Positions 57,902 through 64,000 of a stretch of 64,000 bases of DNA are shown piece after piece. Position numbers and translations under genes: made by a program. Position 1 is the first letter of the stretch; each line of letters begins with the position of its first letter. The notes beneath the pieces are model-generated. The model did no database searches, had not been told where the DNA came from, and saw nothing but the letters and a program-made list of their open reading frames with translations. Origin of the DNA: JBBQER01 sp038320885 (GTDB lineage Bacteria > Actinomycetota > Acidimicrobiia > IMCC26256 > PALSA-610). Where the stretch lies: NCBI GenBank assembly GCA_038320885.1, contig JBBQER010000004.1, positions 4,096 through 68,095 on the forward strand, written 5' to 3'.

Positions 57902-59043
57902 CCGGGCCGCACCGAGAACTGGTATCCGCTCCGGAAGACCGGCTGGAGCTTGACGAAGTCGCCGGTCTGCGTCGCCGAGATCGTCATGCCGTCGCCGACG
58001 TAGATGCCGACGTGGTGGTGGTCGGCGTAATAGATGGACAGGTCGCCCGGCTCGAGCGCGCCGTCGGGCACTTGCGGGAACATCGATCCTTGCGCACCGG
58101 AGTAGTGCGGCATCGACACTCCTCCTTGGGCCCAGGCCATCATCGTCAGTCCGGAGCAATCGAACGAATCGGGCCCGGTGCCGGCGTATTGATACGGCTT
58201 TCCGAGTTGCGCCTTGGCGTACGCGACTGCCGCGGCGGCACCCGCCGACGGTGCCGGGACATCGGGAACGGGCGCGTTGCCGGGATCGACACCGGGGGTG
58301 CCGCTCGTCGCTGAGGGTTCGCTTGCGACACCTTGCGGAGCGACCGTCGTCGACGTCGACGTCGCAATGAGGTGCAGACGCGCCGCCTCGGCGTCACTGC
58401 GCGCCTTCTCGGCCGCGGCCTGCCGCTGCTCTTCCTGCGCGATCAGCGTCGCGATCTCGCCGTTGACCGACGCGAGCAGGTCAGCCTGCTTCGCGTTGGC
58501 GGCTTCGACGTCGCGCTGACTGGCGGCGATCGCGTCGATCTGGCTTTGTGCGCGTTGCTTCGCATCCTCGAGCTCGCTCTTCTTCACGCGCAGGTCAGCG
58601 CGCGCCGCCGAGAGCTGCTCGAGTGACGATCGATCACGATCGGCGGTCGCGGCTCCGTACTCGGAACGGCTGCCGGCCTCTTTCACACTCGAGACGTCCA
58701 TCCAGGCGATCGGCGATTGGCTGCCGGCAGTCATGTACAGCGCCGCGGCCCGGCGCTCGACGATCGCGCTGGTGCGCTCGGTCTCCGCCTGCGCCACCGA
58801 TATCCGGCTCTCGATTCCCGAGATGCTCCGCGTCACGGCATCGAGCGCGATCTTGGCTCCGTTGTACTGCTCGGCCAGTATCGAGATCTTCTCGCCGTTG
58901 GCGTCGATCTCGGCCTTCAACTGCCGCGCTTGCGCCACCTTGTCGGCGATCGTCGCACCGGAAGCGAGCGACGGCACGAACGCGCCGGCGAGCATCGCGA
59001 TGCACACGCCCATCAAGGTCATGCGCGCGAATCGTTGCTTCAT
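57898..59043 (-). CDS. NlpC/P60-family peptidoglycan hydrolase with coiled coil
   Basis: A 381-residue secreted protein. A signal peptide (about 1-29) is followed by a long coiled coil (about 32-235, Ala/Glu/Gln/Lys-rich), a Pro/Ala/Thr linker, and a C-terminal NlpC/P60 domain with catalytic Cys296 ('DSFDCSGLTMMAW') and His344 ('HHHVGIYVGDG'). This is the RipA/CwlO-type layout: a cell-wall endopeptidase held inactive by its coiled coil and often activated by FtsEX. ATG 59043 gives the best signal peptide; ATG 59061 is an alternative. The last four bases overlap the convergent CDF gene. Confidence 0.93.
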   Translation of the reverse strand: MKQRFARMTLMGVCIAMLAGAFVPSLASGATIADKVAQARQLKAEIDANGEKISILAEQYNGAKIALDAVTRSISGIESRISVAQAETERTSAIVERRAAALYMTAGSQSPIAWMDVSSVKEAGSRSEYGAATADRDRSSLEQLSAARADLRVKKSELEDAKQRAQSQIDAIAASQRDVEAANAKQADLLASVNGEIATLIAQEEQRQAAAEKARSDAEAARLHLIATSTSTTVAPQGVASEPSATSGTPGVDPGNAPVPDVPAPSAGAAAAVAYAKAQLGKPYQYAGTGPDSFDCSGLTMMAWAQGGVSMPHYSGAQGSMFPQVPDGALEPGDLSIYYADHHHVGIYVGDGMTISATQTGDFVKLQPVFRSGYQFSVRPG

Positions 59044-59194
59044 GGGGACTCCCGTGGACATGGTCCGGGTCGGGTCCTTGCGGAGCGCTGGTTCGCGCAA
59101 GTGGCTAGCTGCGGGCGCGCGTCGAACGAGCCCGTGTGAGATTGGATCCTACGACACTAGGTCGTCGCGATCTGGAATGCGACTCGACGCGACG

Positions 59195-60349
59195 CTAACG
59201 GGAGATCGCGACCAACGTCACGTCGCTCGTGAAGGTGTTGCGCGTGAACGAGATGCCGCGGTTCGTGAGGTTCGCGCCGTTGTCGGCCGCTACGCCCGAC
59301 TTGCCCGCGCCGCTCACGAGGTTGTCGTGGATGTTCAGGTTCTCGAGCAGGCCGGGCCTGCCCTCAGGGCGATCCTGTTGTGTACCGGTGATCCCGTTGC
59401 AGTTGTCGGTCACGATGTTGTCCGCAACGACGGCCCGGTCCGACGAAGCGAGCGTGATGCCCCCGCCCCACAACCACGCGCAGCCCGACCCGTCCTTCTT
59501 GGTGTGCATCCCGTTGCGGGTTACCACGTTGTTGGTGACCGTCGCACCCGAGCTGATCTCGATGAAGATTCCCTCGGCCCAGTTGTCGGCAACCCGATTG
59601 CCGGTAATCGTCGCGCCGCTGGCGTTGAGGTCGGCCCACAAGCCCTTGCACGCGTTGTCGTGGAGGTAGCTGTTCTTCACGGTGACGTTCCGCGCGGTCC
59701 ACTTCACCCCGCCGCCCTCGTAGCCGCAGCTGGTGTGTGCGGTCGTGTACGTGTCGTCGGTGAAGTTGTTGTGGTCGACCTCCGCGCCGTCGATCACCCA
59801 GCCGTGCGCGCCCCCACCGCCACCGATGCCGAGGCTGCGGTTGTTGTAGTAGCGCCCGCCGCGAACCACGGAGTCGACGCCGAGGTTCGCGCCGGTACCG
59901 CCCTCACTCGTGCCGTTGTCGTGGACCTCGAGGTTCAGGAACTTCCAGCCGGTCGTGCCGTGCGCATTGATCGCCGCCTTCTGATTGCCGCCCACGTAGT
60001 TGCGCACTTCGAGAGAGGTGAGTGTCACGTTGCTCGTCCCGTCACCGACGAATGCCGACACGGTCGCGTGGTTGCCGTCGAGAATCGCCGGACCGACGAA
60101 CGAATCACCGTTCTTGGGCGTGAGCTTCCAGTTGTGCGCGCCGGAGAGGCAGAACGTCGTGCCGGCCGGTGCCGCATCGATATCAGGTTGACCCCGCTTC
60201 ATCGTCACGCCGGGGCAACCACCGGCCTGCGTCGTCGGGGTCGGTGCGTCGGCCGTCGTCGACGTCGCCGTCGACTTGCCGCTGCCACCTCCGCAGGCGC
60301 CCAACGCCAGCATCGCGACACAGCTGCCGAGCGCGACGATCCTTTTCAC
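59195..60349 (-). CDS. Right-handed parallel beta-helix lipoprotein
   Basis: A 384-residue lipoprotein with lipobox LGAC (Cys19) and a Ser/Thr linker. The mature part is a series of short beta-helix coils with Asn ladders and Val/Ile/Leu positions: 'TSLEVRNYVGG', 'KFLNLEVHDNG', 'VKNSYLHDNACKGLWADLNASGATITGNRVADNWAEGIFIEISSGATVTNNVVTRNG', 'LLENLNIHDNLVSG'. This is the pectate-lyase-like/PbH1 repeat class, often carbohydrate-active or adhesive. Catalytic residues cannot be assigned. Ribosome-binding sequence GGAG lies near ATG 60349. Confidence 0.88.
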   Translation of the reverse strand: MKRIVALGSCVAMLALGACGGGSGKSTATSTTADAPTPTTQAGGCPGVTMKRGQPDIDAAPAGTTFCLSGAHNWKLTPKNGDSFVGPAILDGNHATVSAFVGDGTSNVTLTSLEVRNYVGGNQKAAINAHGTTGWKFLNLEVHDNGTSEGGTGANLGVDSVVRGGRYYNNRSLGIGGGGGAHGWVIDGAEVDHNNFTDDTYTTAHTSCGYEGGGVKWTARNVTVKNSYLHDNACKGLWADLNASGATITGNRVADNWAEGIFIEISSGATVTNNVVTRNGMHTKKDGSGCAWLWGGGITLASSDRAVVADNIVTDNCNGITGTQQDRPEGRPGLLENLNIHDNLVSGAGKSGVAADNGANLTNRGISFTRNTFTSDVTLVAISR

Positions 60350-60445
60350 GCAGCGCTCCTCGACCCGGCCCGATAGGAATACGACTACTCCAGGCGACCT
60401 ACGGTAGCGACGACACGGCCGGCGTCGTCGTCGCCACCTCCCGCC

Positions 60446-61738
60446 CTATGTCTGCGGCAGCCGCTCGTACCGTTCGCGGCATCGATCGGAACAGAACCAC
60501 ACGTCGGTGCCGTCGTCGACGATGTGGGCGGGCGCGTTGGCCTTGTCGACCTGCATGCCGCACACGGGATCGGTGGCGTACTGCCGGCCGCCACCGAGTC
60601 GCTCGCGGTTTCGATGGAGCCAGTACAACACCGCGAACGTGCCGAGGAACGCAATGTTGAGGACTGTCGTGTAATTCCATTCGAAATGAGTGGTCACGAC
60701 GGACTCGGGGCGTGAGCTCGGCACCCAGCCGAGCAAGTGGAACAGTCCCTCGACGATCAGACCGGCGGCGGCCATCACCGCGTAGAACCAGATGAAGAGC
60801 CGCAGTGCGAGCCGACCGCCGTAGTACTTGCGGTAGATGAGCACGAGGGGCAGCGCGATCAGGTCGGCGAAGATGAAGCTGATCACGCCCCCGAAACTGA
60901 TTCCGCCGTGCCAAAGCGCCGCGGCCATCGGGACGTTGCCGATCGAACACACGAAACTGATGAACGCGATGAACGGCCCGACGATGACATTCTCGAGACT
61001 GGTCCAGAAGCCGTGGCCGCTGAGGAACACGTCGTTCCAGAAGCGCATCGGCACGAGCACCGCCAAGAAGCCGGCGACGCCGTAGCCGATGACGAGCTCC
61101 TTACGCAGCATCTTGACGTCGGCCATCGTGTAGCTCGCCGCGTCGGCCCACGCCGCCTTGCTCGTCAACTTCTCGTGCCAGGGTGTGCGCTCGAGCTCCG
61201 CCTGCCGTTCCTCGCTGACACCCACCATCGCCTGATGGTCGTGGCCATCGACCATCCCTTGCTGCAACCGCTTGCGGGCCTGCGCAACCAGCGTCCGGCG
61301 CGTCACCAACCCGGCGGTGAGCACGAGCAGGACGATCATGATCGGCCCACCGACGAACTCGGCGGCGGCGAACTGCCAGCCCATCAGCACGAGCAACACG
61401 ATGCCGAGCTCGACCACCAGATTGGTCGACGCGAACATGAACACCATGGCCGAGACGAAGTCGGCACCCTTTTGGAACAGCGACTTCGCCATCGCAGTTG
61501 CGGAGTACGAGCAACTCGACGACACCATGCCGAATCCGGTCGCGCGCGCCACCGACTTCGGGCCATGGTCACCGATGAGACGTTGCATCTCGTCCTTCGA
61601 GACGAACGCCTGCACGGCGCCCGAGAGCGCGAAGCCCAGCACCAACGCCCACAGCGTCTCCCAGAACATGAAGAACGCCTCACGCAAGCTGTGACCGACG
61701 TCGGTCAGCGTGATGAACGAAAGGAGCTGCACCGTCAT
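60446..61738 (-). CDS. UPF0718/YraQ-like permease with C-terminal YHS metal-binding domain
   Basis: A 430-residue protein. About eight helices in two halves carry the family motifs 'GFGMVSSSCSYSATAMAKSLFQKGADFVSAMVFMFASTNLVVELG' and 'GPFIAFISFVCSIGNVPMAAALWHGGISFGGVISFIFADL'. The cytoplasmic loop between them has a His-rich stretch 'DGHDHQAMVG'. At the end a YHS domain follows: 'ATDPVCGMQVDKANAPAHIV' and 'FCSDRCRERYERLPQ', with three Cys placed to bind a metal. It is 25 bases downstream of a CsoR-type repressor, so heavy-metal (probably copper) transport is likely. ATG 61738 chosen. Confidence 0.87.
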   Translation of the reverse strand: MTVQLLSFITLTDVGHSLREAFFMFWETLWALVLGFALSGAVQAFVSKDEMQRLIGDHGPKSVARATGFGMVSSSCSYSATAMAKSLFQKGADFVSAMVFMFASTNLVVELGIVLLVLMGWQFAAAEFVGGPIMIVLLVLTAGLVTRRTLVAQARKRLQQGMVDGHDHQAMVGVSEERQAELERTPWHEKLTSKAAWADAASYTMADVKMLRKELVIGYGVAGFLAVLVPMRFWNDVFLSGHGFWTSLENVIVGPFIAFISFVCSIGNVPMAAALWHGGISFGGVISFIFADLIALPLVLIYRKYYGGRLALRLFIWFYAVMAAAGLIVEGLFHLLGWVPSSRPESVVTTHFEWNYTTVLNIAFLGTFAVLYWLHRNRERLGGGRQYATDPVCGMQVDKANAPAHIVDDGTDVWFCSDRCRERYERLPQT

Positions 61739-61763
61739 TGGTGCGTGCTCACGCCGCGTCGCG

Positions 61764-62045
61764 TCATGACCGCACCATCCGAGCGACCGCCGCCGATGCT
61801 TCCGCGACCTTCGCCTGCACTTCGGTGCCGCCAACGGCTAACGCATCGGCAACGCAATGCGTCAGGTGGTCGTCGAGCAACGCGAGGGCAACCGCTTGCA
61901 GGGCCTTCGTCGCCGCCGAGATCTGCGTCAGCACGTCGATGCAATACGCGTCCTCGTCGACCATGCGCTGCACCCCGCGCACCTGGCCCTCGATGCGCTG
62001 CAGCCGTTGCTGCAGCTCCGCCTTGTCGTTCTCGTAGCCGACCAT
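61764..62045 (-). CDS. csoR: CsoR-family copper-sensing repressor
   Basis: A 93-residue all-helical DUF156 protein: 'ELQQRLQRIEGQVRGVQRMVDEDAYCIDVLTQISAATKALQ' and 'LLDDHLTHCVADAL'. The Cu(I) ligands Cys35, His60 and Cys64 match the C-H-C triad of CsoR. It should bind its operator without Cu(I) and release it when Cu(I) is bound. ATG 62045 is the family start. A textbook CsoR-type operator is 25 bases upstream. It heads the operon with the YHS permease. Confidence 0.92.
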   Translation of the reverse strand: MVGYENDKAELQQRLQRIEGQVRGVQRMVDEDAYCIDVLTQISAATKALQAVALALLDDHLTHCVADALAVGGTEVQAKVAEASAAVARMVRS

Positions 62046-62062
62046 GCGACCCTCCGATGTCA

Positions 62063-62085
62063 GTACCCCTACCCCCCTAGGGTAT
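62063..62085 (-). promoter_or_regulatory. CsoR-type operator
   Basis: The core TACCC-N5-GGGTA (62070-62084) is a perfect palindrome inside a G/C-tract-flanked site, the form known for CsoR operators, with a further TACCC half-site beside it at 62064-62068. It lies 18-40 bases before the csoR start, so it should autoregulate csoR and the permease. Confidence 0.8.
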
Positions 62086-62129
62086 CGCGGGAGTCGGAGC
62101 CGGGCGTCCGAGCCGCGGCCGGTCGCCAT

Positions 62130-62155
62130 TTACATACAGGCTTGACTGTATGTAA
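62130..62155 (+). promoter_or_regulatory. TetR operator palindrome
   Basis: TTACATACAG (62130-62139) and CTGTATGTAA (62146-62155) are perfect 10-base inverted repeats around six bases. They end 10 bases before the tetR start codon. TTGACT inside the repeat (62142-62147) may be the -35 element of that promoter. Autoregulation by the adjacent TetR protein is very likely. Confidence 0.82.
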
Positions 62156-62165
62156 GAATCGGGGC

Positions 62166-62813
62166 ATGATGCCCTCGATGAGCACGACGACCCTTGCCGC
62201 CACGCGGCGCTCGAACGCCGAGCGCAGCGCCGAGACCCAGCGTCGGCTGCTCGACGCAACGATCGAGTGCCTGATCGAGCGGGGCTGGGCGGGAACGTCG
62301 ACGACGGAGATCGTGCGACGCGCGGGTGTGTCGCGGGGCGCGCAGGTGCACCACTACCCCACCAAGGACGATCTGGTCCTCGCCGCGGTCGAGCATCTGC
62401 TCGCGCGGCGGATCTGCGAGTTCCAAGCGACGTTCGCCGACATGCCCGCCGCGCAACGGTCTCCCGCGACCGCGATGCACCTGCTGTACGACCATTGCTT
62501 CCGAGCGACATTCGAGCCCTGGCTCGAGCTCGCGGTCGCCGCCCGCACGGACCCGGCGTTGCACGATCGCTTCGTGCAGCTCGAGTCACGGTTCTTCGAC
62601 TCGGCGCTCGCGACGTTCACCGGCTTGTTCCCGGATGCCGCCGGGGATCCGGCTTTCGCGCGCGTGGCGTTGCGCCTGACCTTTTCCATACTCGACGGGC
62701 TCGCGACGAACCGGATGATCGATGTCCCGGAAGACGAGCTCAACGCGGTGATCGACATGTTCAACACGATCACGGCGCGGTACTTCCCCCAGAGTCCAGG
62801 AGGCCCATCATGA
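62166..62813 (+). CDS. TetR-family transcriptional regulator
   Basis: A 215-residue regulator. The N-terminal HTH is 'TQRRLLDATIECLIERGWAGTSTTEIVRRAGVSRGAQVHHYPTKDDLVLAAVEHLL', typical TetR. The helical ligand-binding domain (about 85-205) has 'FEPWLELAVAARTDPALHDRFVQLESRFFD'. Three ATGs (62166, 62169, 62178) are close together; I give the first. The stop overlaps the AurF-like gene as ATGA, so regulator and enzyme are one operon under the palindrome at 62130. Confidence 0.92.
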   Translation: MMPSMSTTTLAATRRSNAERSAETQRRLLDATIECLIERGWAGTSTTEIVRRAGVSRGAQVHHYPTKDDLVLAAVEHLLARRICEFQATFADMPAAQRSPATAMHLLYDHCFRATFEPWLELAVAARTDPALHDRFVQLESRFFDSALATFTGLFPDAAGDPAFARVALRLTFSILDGLATNRMIDVPEDELNAVIDMFNTITARYFPQSPGGPS

Positions 62814-63772
62814 CGAACACTCTCGTGCTCGACGAAGAGCAGCGTGCCGACCGATTCACCGAGCTGGTACAGCGTCTCTCGCACCAGTCGGTGGTGAAGC
62901 ACTTCGACGCCTACGCCGACGTGCCGTGGGACGATCCCGCGTACGAGATCGACCCCACTGACCCCCGCTGGGAGCTCGACGGCGACCACGGGCTCGGCGC
63001 GACCGAGTGGTATCGCAGCCAGTCACCCGATGTGCGCGCGCGTATCGGGTTGCACTCGATCGCCGCCAACATGAAGGCCGGCTTACAGTTCGAAAGCGTG
63101 CTCAAGCGCGGCCTCCTCGAGTACGCCTTCCAGCTCCCGGACAACAGCCCCGAATTCCGCTACGCCTACCACGAGGTCATCGAAGAGGCGCAGCACTCGC
63201 TGATGTTCCAGGAGTTCGTCAACCGCACCGGCCTCGACGTTCCCGGGTTGACTTGGGACCTCAAGTTCGGGTCCCGTCGGGTCATCGGGATCGCACGCCG
63301 GTTCCCCGCACTGTTCTTCGTCTTCGTGCTCGGCGGCGAAGACCCGATCGACCACGTGCAACGCACCACCCTGCGCTCCGGACGCGAGCTGCACCCGCTC
63401 CTCGAGCGCATCATGCGCATCCACGTGACCGAGGAGGCGCGCCATCTCTCGTTCGCGCGCCAGTACCTCCGCGCCAATGTTCCGGCGCTGGGCATTCGTC
63501 AGCGGCTCTCGATCGCGATCCAGGCGCCGGTCATCCTGGCGCAGATGGCGTCGGTGATGATGCGGCCGCCGCGCAGTCTGGTGCGCGAGTACGGCATTCC
63601 GAAGGACGTGATCGCGGAGGCCTACGGTCCTGCCTCGTCGGCGCGTGACGCGACACGCGCATCGCTGCGGAAGGTGCGCGACCTCCTCACCGAGCTCGGC
63701 CTCGTCACCCCGCCGGCCAAGAGGCTGTGGAAGACCCTCGGCATCTGGGAGAACGCGCCCATCGCCAATTGA
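62810..63772 (+). CDS. AurF-like diiron oxygenase
   Basis: A 320-residue ferritin-like protein. Two E-E-x-x-H helices, 'HEVIEEAQHSLMF' (Glu126, His129) and 'HVTEEARHLSFA' (Glu209, His212), plus Glu95 ('QFESVLKRG') and Glu177 ('GGEDPIDH') make up a diiron site as in AurF/CmlI, with an extra His205. AurF-type enzymes oxidise arylamines; many actinobacterial members have unknown substrates. ATG 62810 overlaps the tetR stop and has AGGAGG six bases upstream. Co-regulation with TetR suggests a response to a small hydrophobic compound. Confidence 0.87.
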   Translation: MTNTLVLDEEQRADRFTELVQRLSHQSVVKHFDAYADVPWDDPAYEIDPTDPRWELDGDHGLGATEWYRSQSPDVRARIGLHSIAANMKAGLQFESVLKRGLLEYAFQLPDNSPEFRYAYHEVIEEAQHSLMFQEFVNRTGLDVPGLTWDLKFGSRRVIGIARRFPALFFVFVLGGEDPIDHVQRTTLRSGRELHPLLERIMRIHVTEEARHLSFARQYLRANVPALGIRQRLSIAIQAPVILAQMASVMMRPPRSLVREYGIPKDVIAEAYGPASSARDATRASLRKVRDLLTELGLVTPPAKRLWKTLGIWENAPIAN

Positions 63773-63797
63773 CCGGAGCGAGATCTAGCGTGGACCC

Positions 63798-64000
63798 ATG
63801 CGGTTCAACCACATGGAGCTCACGTTCGCCCGCGGCATTCTCACCGACGCGTTCCGGGAGGACGTTGACGCCTTCTACGGCTCCGTGTTCGGCTGGAATG
63901 CGTCCGACGCCGACGTCGTCGGGCAAAGCTGTCACATCCTCCTCCCCGACGTCGACCAGTTCATCCTCCTGGCCGAGAGCAAGCGGCCGATGAGCTCGCC
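63798..64000 (+). CDS. VOC-superfamily (glyoxalase/dioxygenase-like) protein, partial
   Basis: Only the first 67 residues lie in the window: 'MRFNHMELTFARGILTDAFREDVDAFYGSVFGWNASDADV', then 'VGQSCHILLPDVDQFILLAES'. The pattern beta strand with His5, helix with 'FYGSVFGW', and following strands is the first beta-alpha-beta3 module of the VOC superfamily, with His5 as a possible metal ligand. It starts 25 bases after the AurF-like gene on the same strand, so it may be in the same operon. Its function cannot be set from a fragment. Confidence 0.75.
   Translation, partial: MRFNHMELTFARGILTDAFREDVDAFYGSVFGWNASDADVVGQSCHILLPDVDQFILLAESKRPMSS

Noticed and set aside
59044..59194. Possible ydaO riboswitch before the NlpC/P60 gene, expected in many actinobacteria
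   Set aside because: No ydaO core motif is visible in this 151-base gap. Only a short ACGAC/GTCGT hairpin (59151-59165) is present, too weak to call.
1..64000. tRNA, rRNA, CRISPR arrays, transposases, integrases, toxin-antitoxin or defence genes
   Set aside because: I looked for TPsiC-like arms, repeated spacers and family motifs on both strands and saw none that hold up. A tRNAscan-SE and CRISPR-finder run would be decisive.

Overview
The window is GC-rich, densely coded bacterial DNA. It has many GTG starts, long runs of genes joined by 4-base ATGA/GTGA overlaps, many lipoprotein signals, a WS/DGAT acyltransferase, an F420-type PPOX remnant and no outer-membrane genes. This fits an actinobacterium; an uncultured member of the Acidimicrobiia is my best guess, but no rRNA or marker gene is present to prove it. 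I saw no tRNA, rRNA, CRISPR array, transposase or phage gene.

Layout. (1) 1-16179 is a surface-polysaccharide locus, entered from the left. It holds a secreted beta-propeller-like protein, a Wzy-type polymerase, nine glycosyltransferases (seven GT4-like, two GT2-like), a methyltransferase, an O-acyltransferase, a Wzx flippase, a sulfotransferase and a low-molecular-weight protein tyrosine phosphatase. Strand switches five times, with tail-to-tail gene overlaps. The initiating sugar-phosphate transferase and a Wzc-like kinase are not here and may lie to the left. A 395-base gene-poor gap (16180-16574) closes it. (2) 16575-24000 holds a large membrane protein, a WS/DGAT facing a serine esterase, a small helical protein, a CsbD-like stress protein, and a receiver-PAS-PAS protein with a degenerate kinase dimerisation domain behind a hairpin-rich leader. 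(3) 23930-26603 is modABC (molybdate uptake). (4) 26614-31660 is metabolic: nitronate monooxygenase, a deletion remnant of a PPOX/F420 oxidoreductase, a class III aminotransferase, a thioesterase and a pirin. (5) 31774-36932 is a Liv-type (branched-chain amino acid/amide) ABC importer whose LivH carries an extra secreted domain. (6) 36999-41015 holds a DMT exporter, a phosphoribosyltransferase and two lipoproteins.

(7) 41046-44886 is a PadR-ABC-FtsX exporter operon whose ATPase has Gln in place of the Walker A Lys. (8) 44959-47752 holds UppP, a tiny membrane protein and a cation-transporter-like membrane protein in one operon facing an RpiR regulator. (9) 47675-55787 is a lipoprotein/two-ATPase/FtsX/GT-C operon divergent from an OmpR-type two-component system. 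(10) 55863-60349 holds a GT39-like protein coupled to a His-rich cation diffusion facilitator, an NlpC/P60 hydrolase and a beta-helix lipoprotein. (11) 60446-62045 is a CsoR-controlled permease with a C-terminal YHS domain. (12) 62166-64000 is TetR, an AurF-like diiron oxygenase and the start of a VOC-family protein.

The recurrent theme is the cell envelope: undecaprenol recycling (UppP), polysaccharide assembly, polyprenyl-sugar GT-C enzymes, two FtsX exporters and a peptidoglycan hydrolase. I did not find a clear-cut new defence or mobile system. The best second-look items are the Walker A substitution, the kinase-like protein without its His and ATPase, the CsoR/YHS permease pair, the sulfated-glycan prediction, the hairpin leader and the PPOX deletion remnant.
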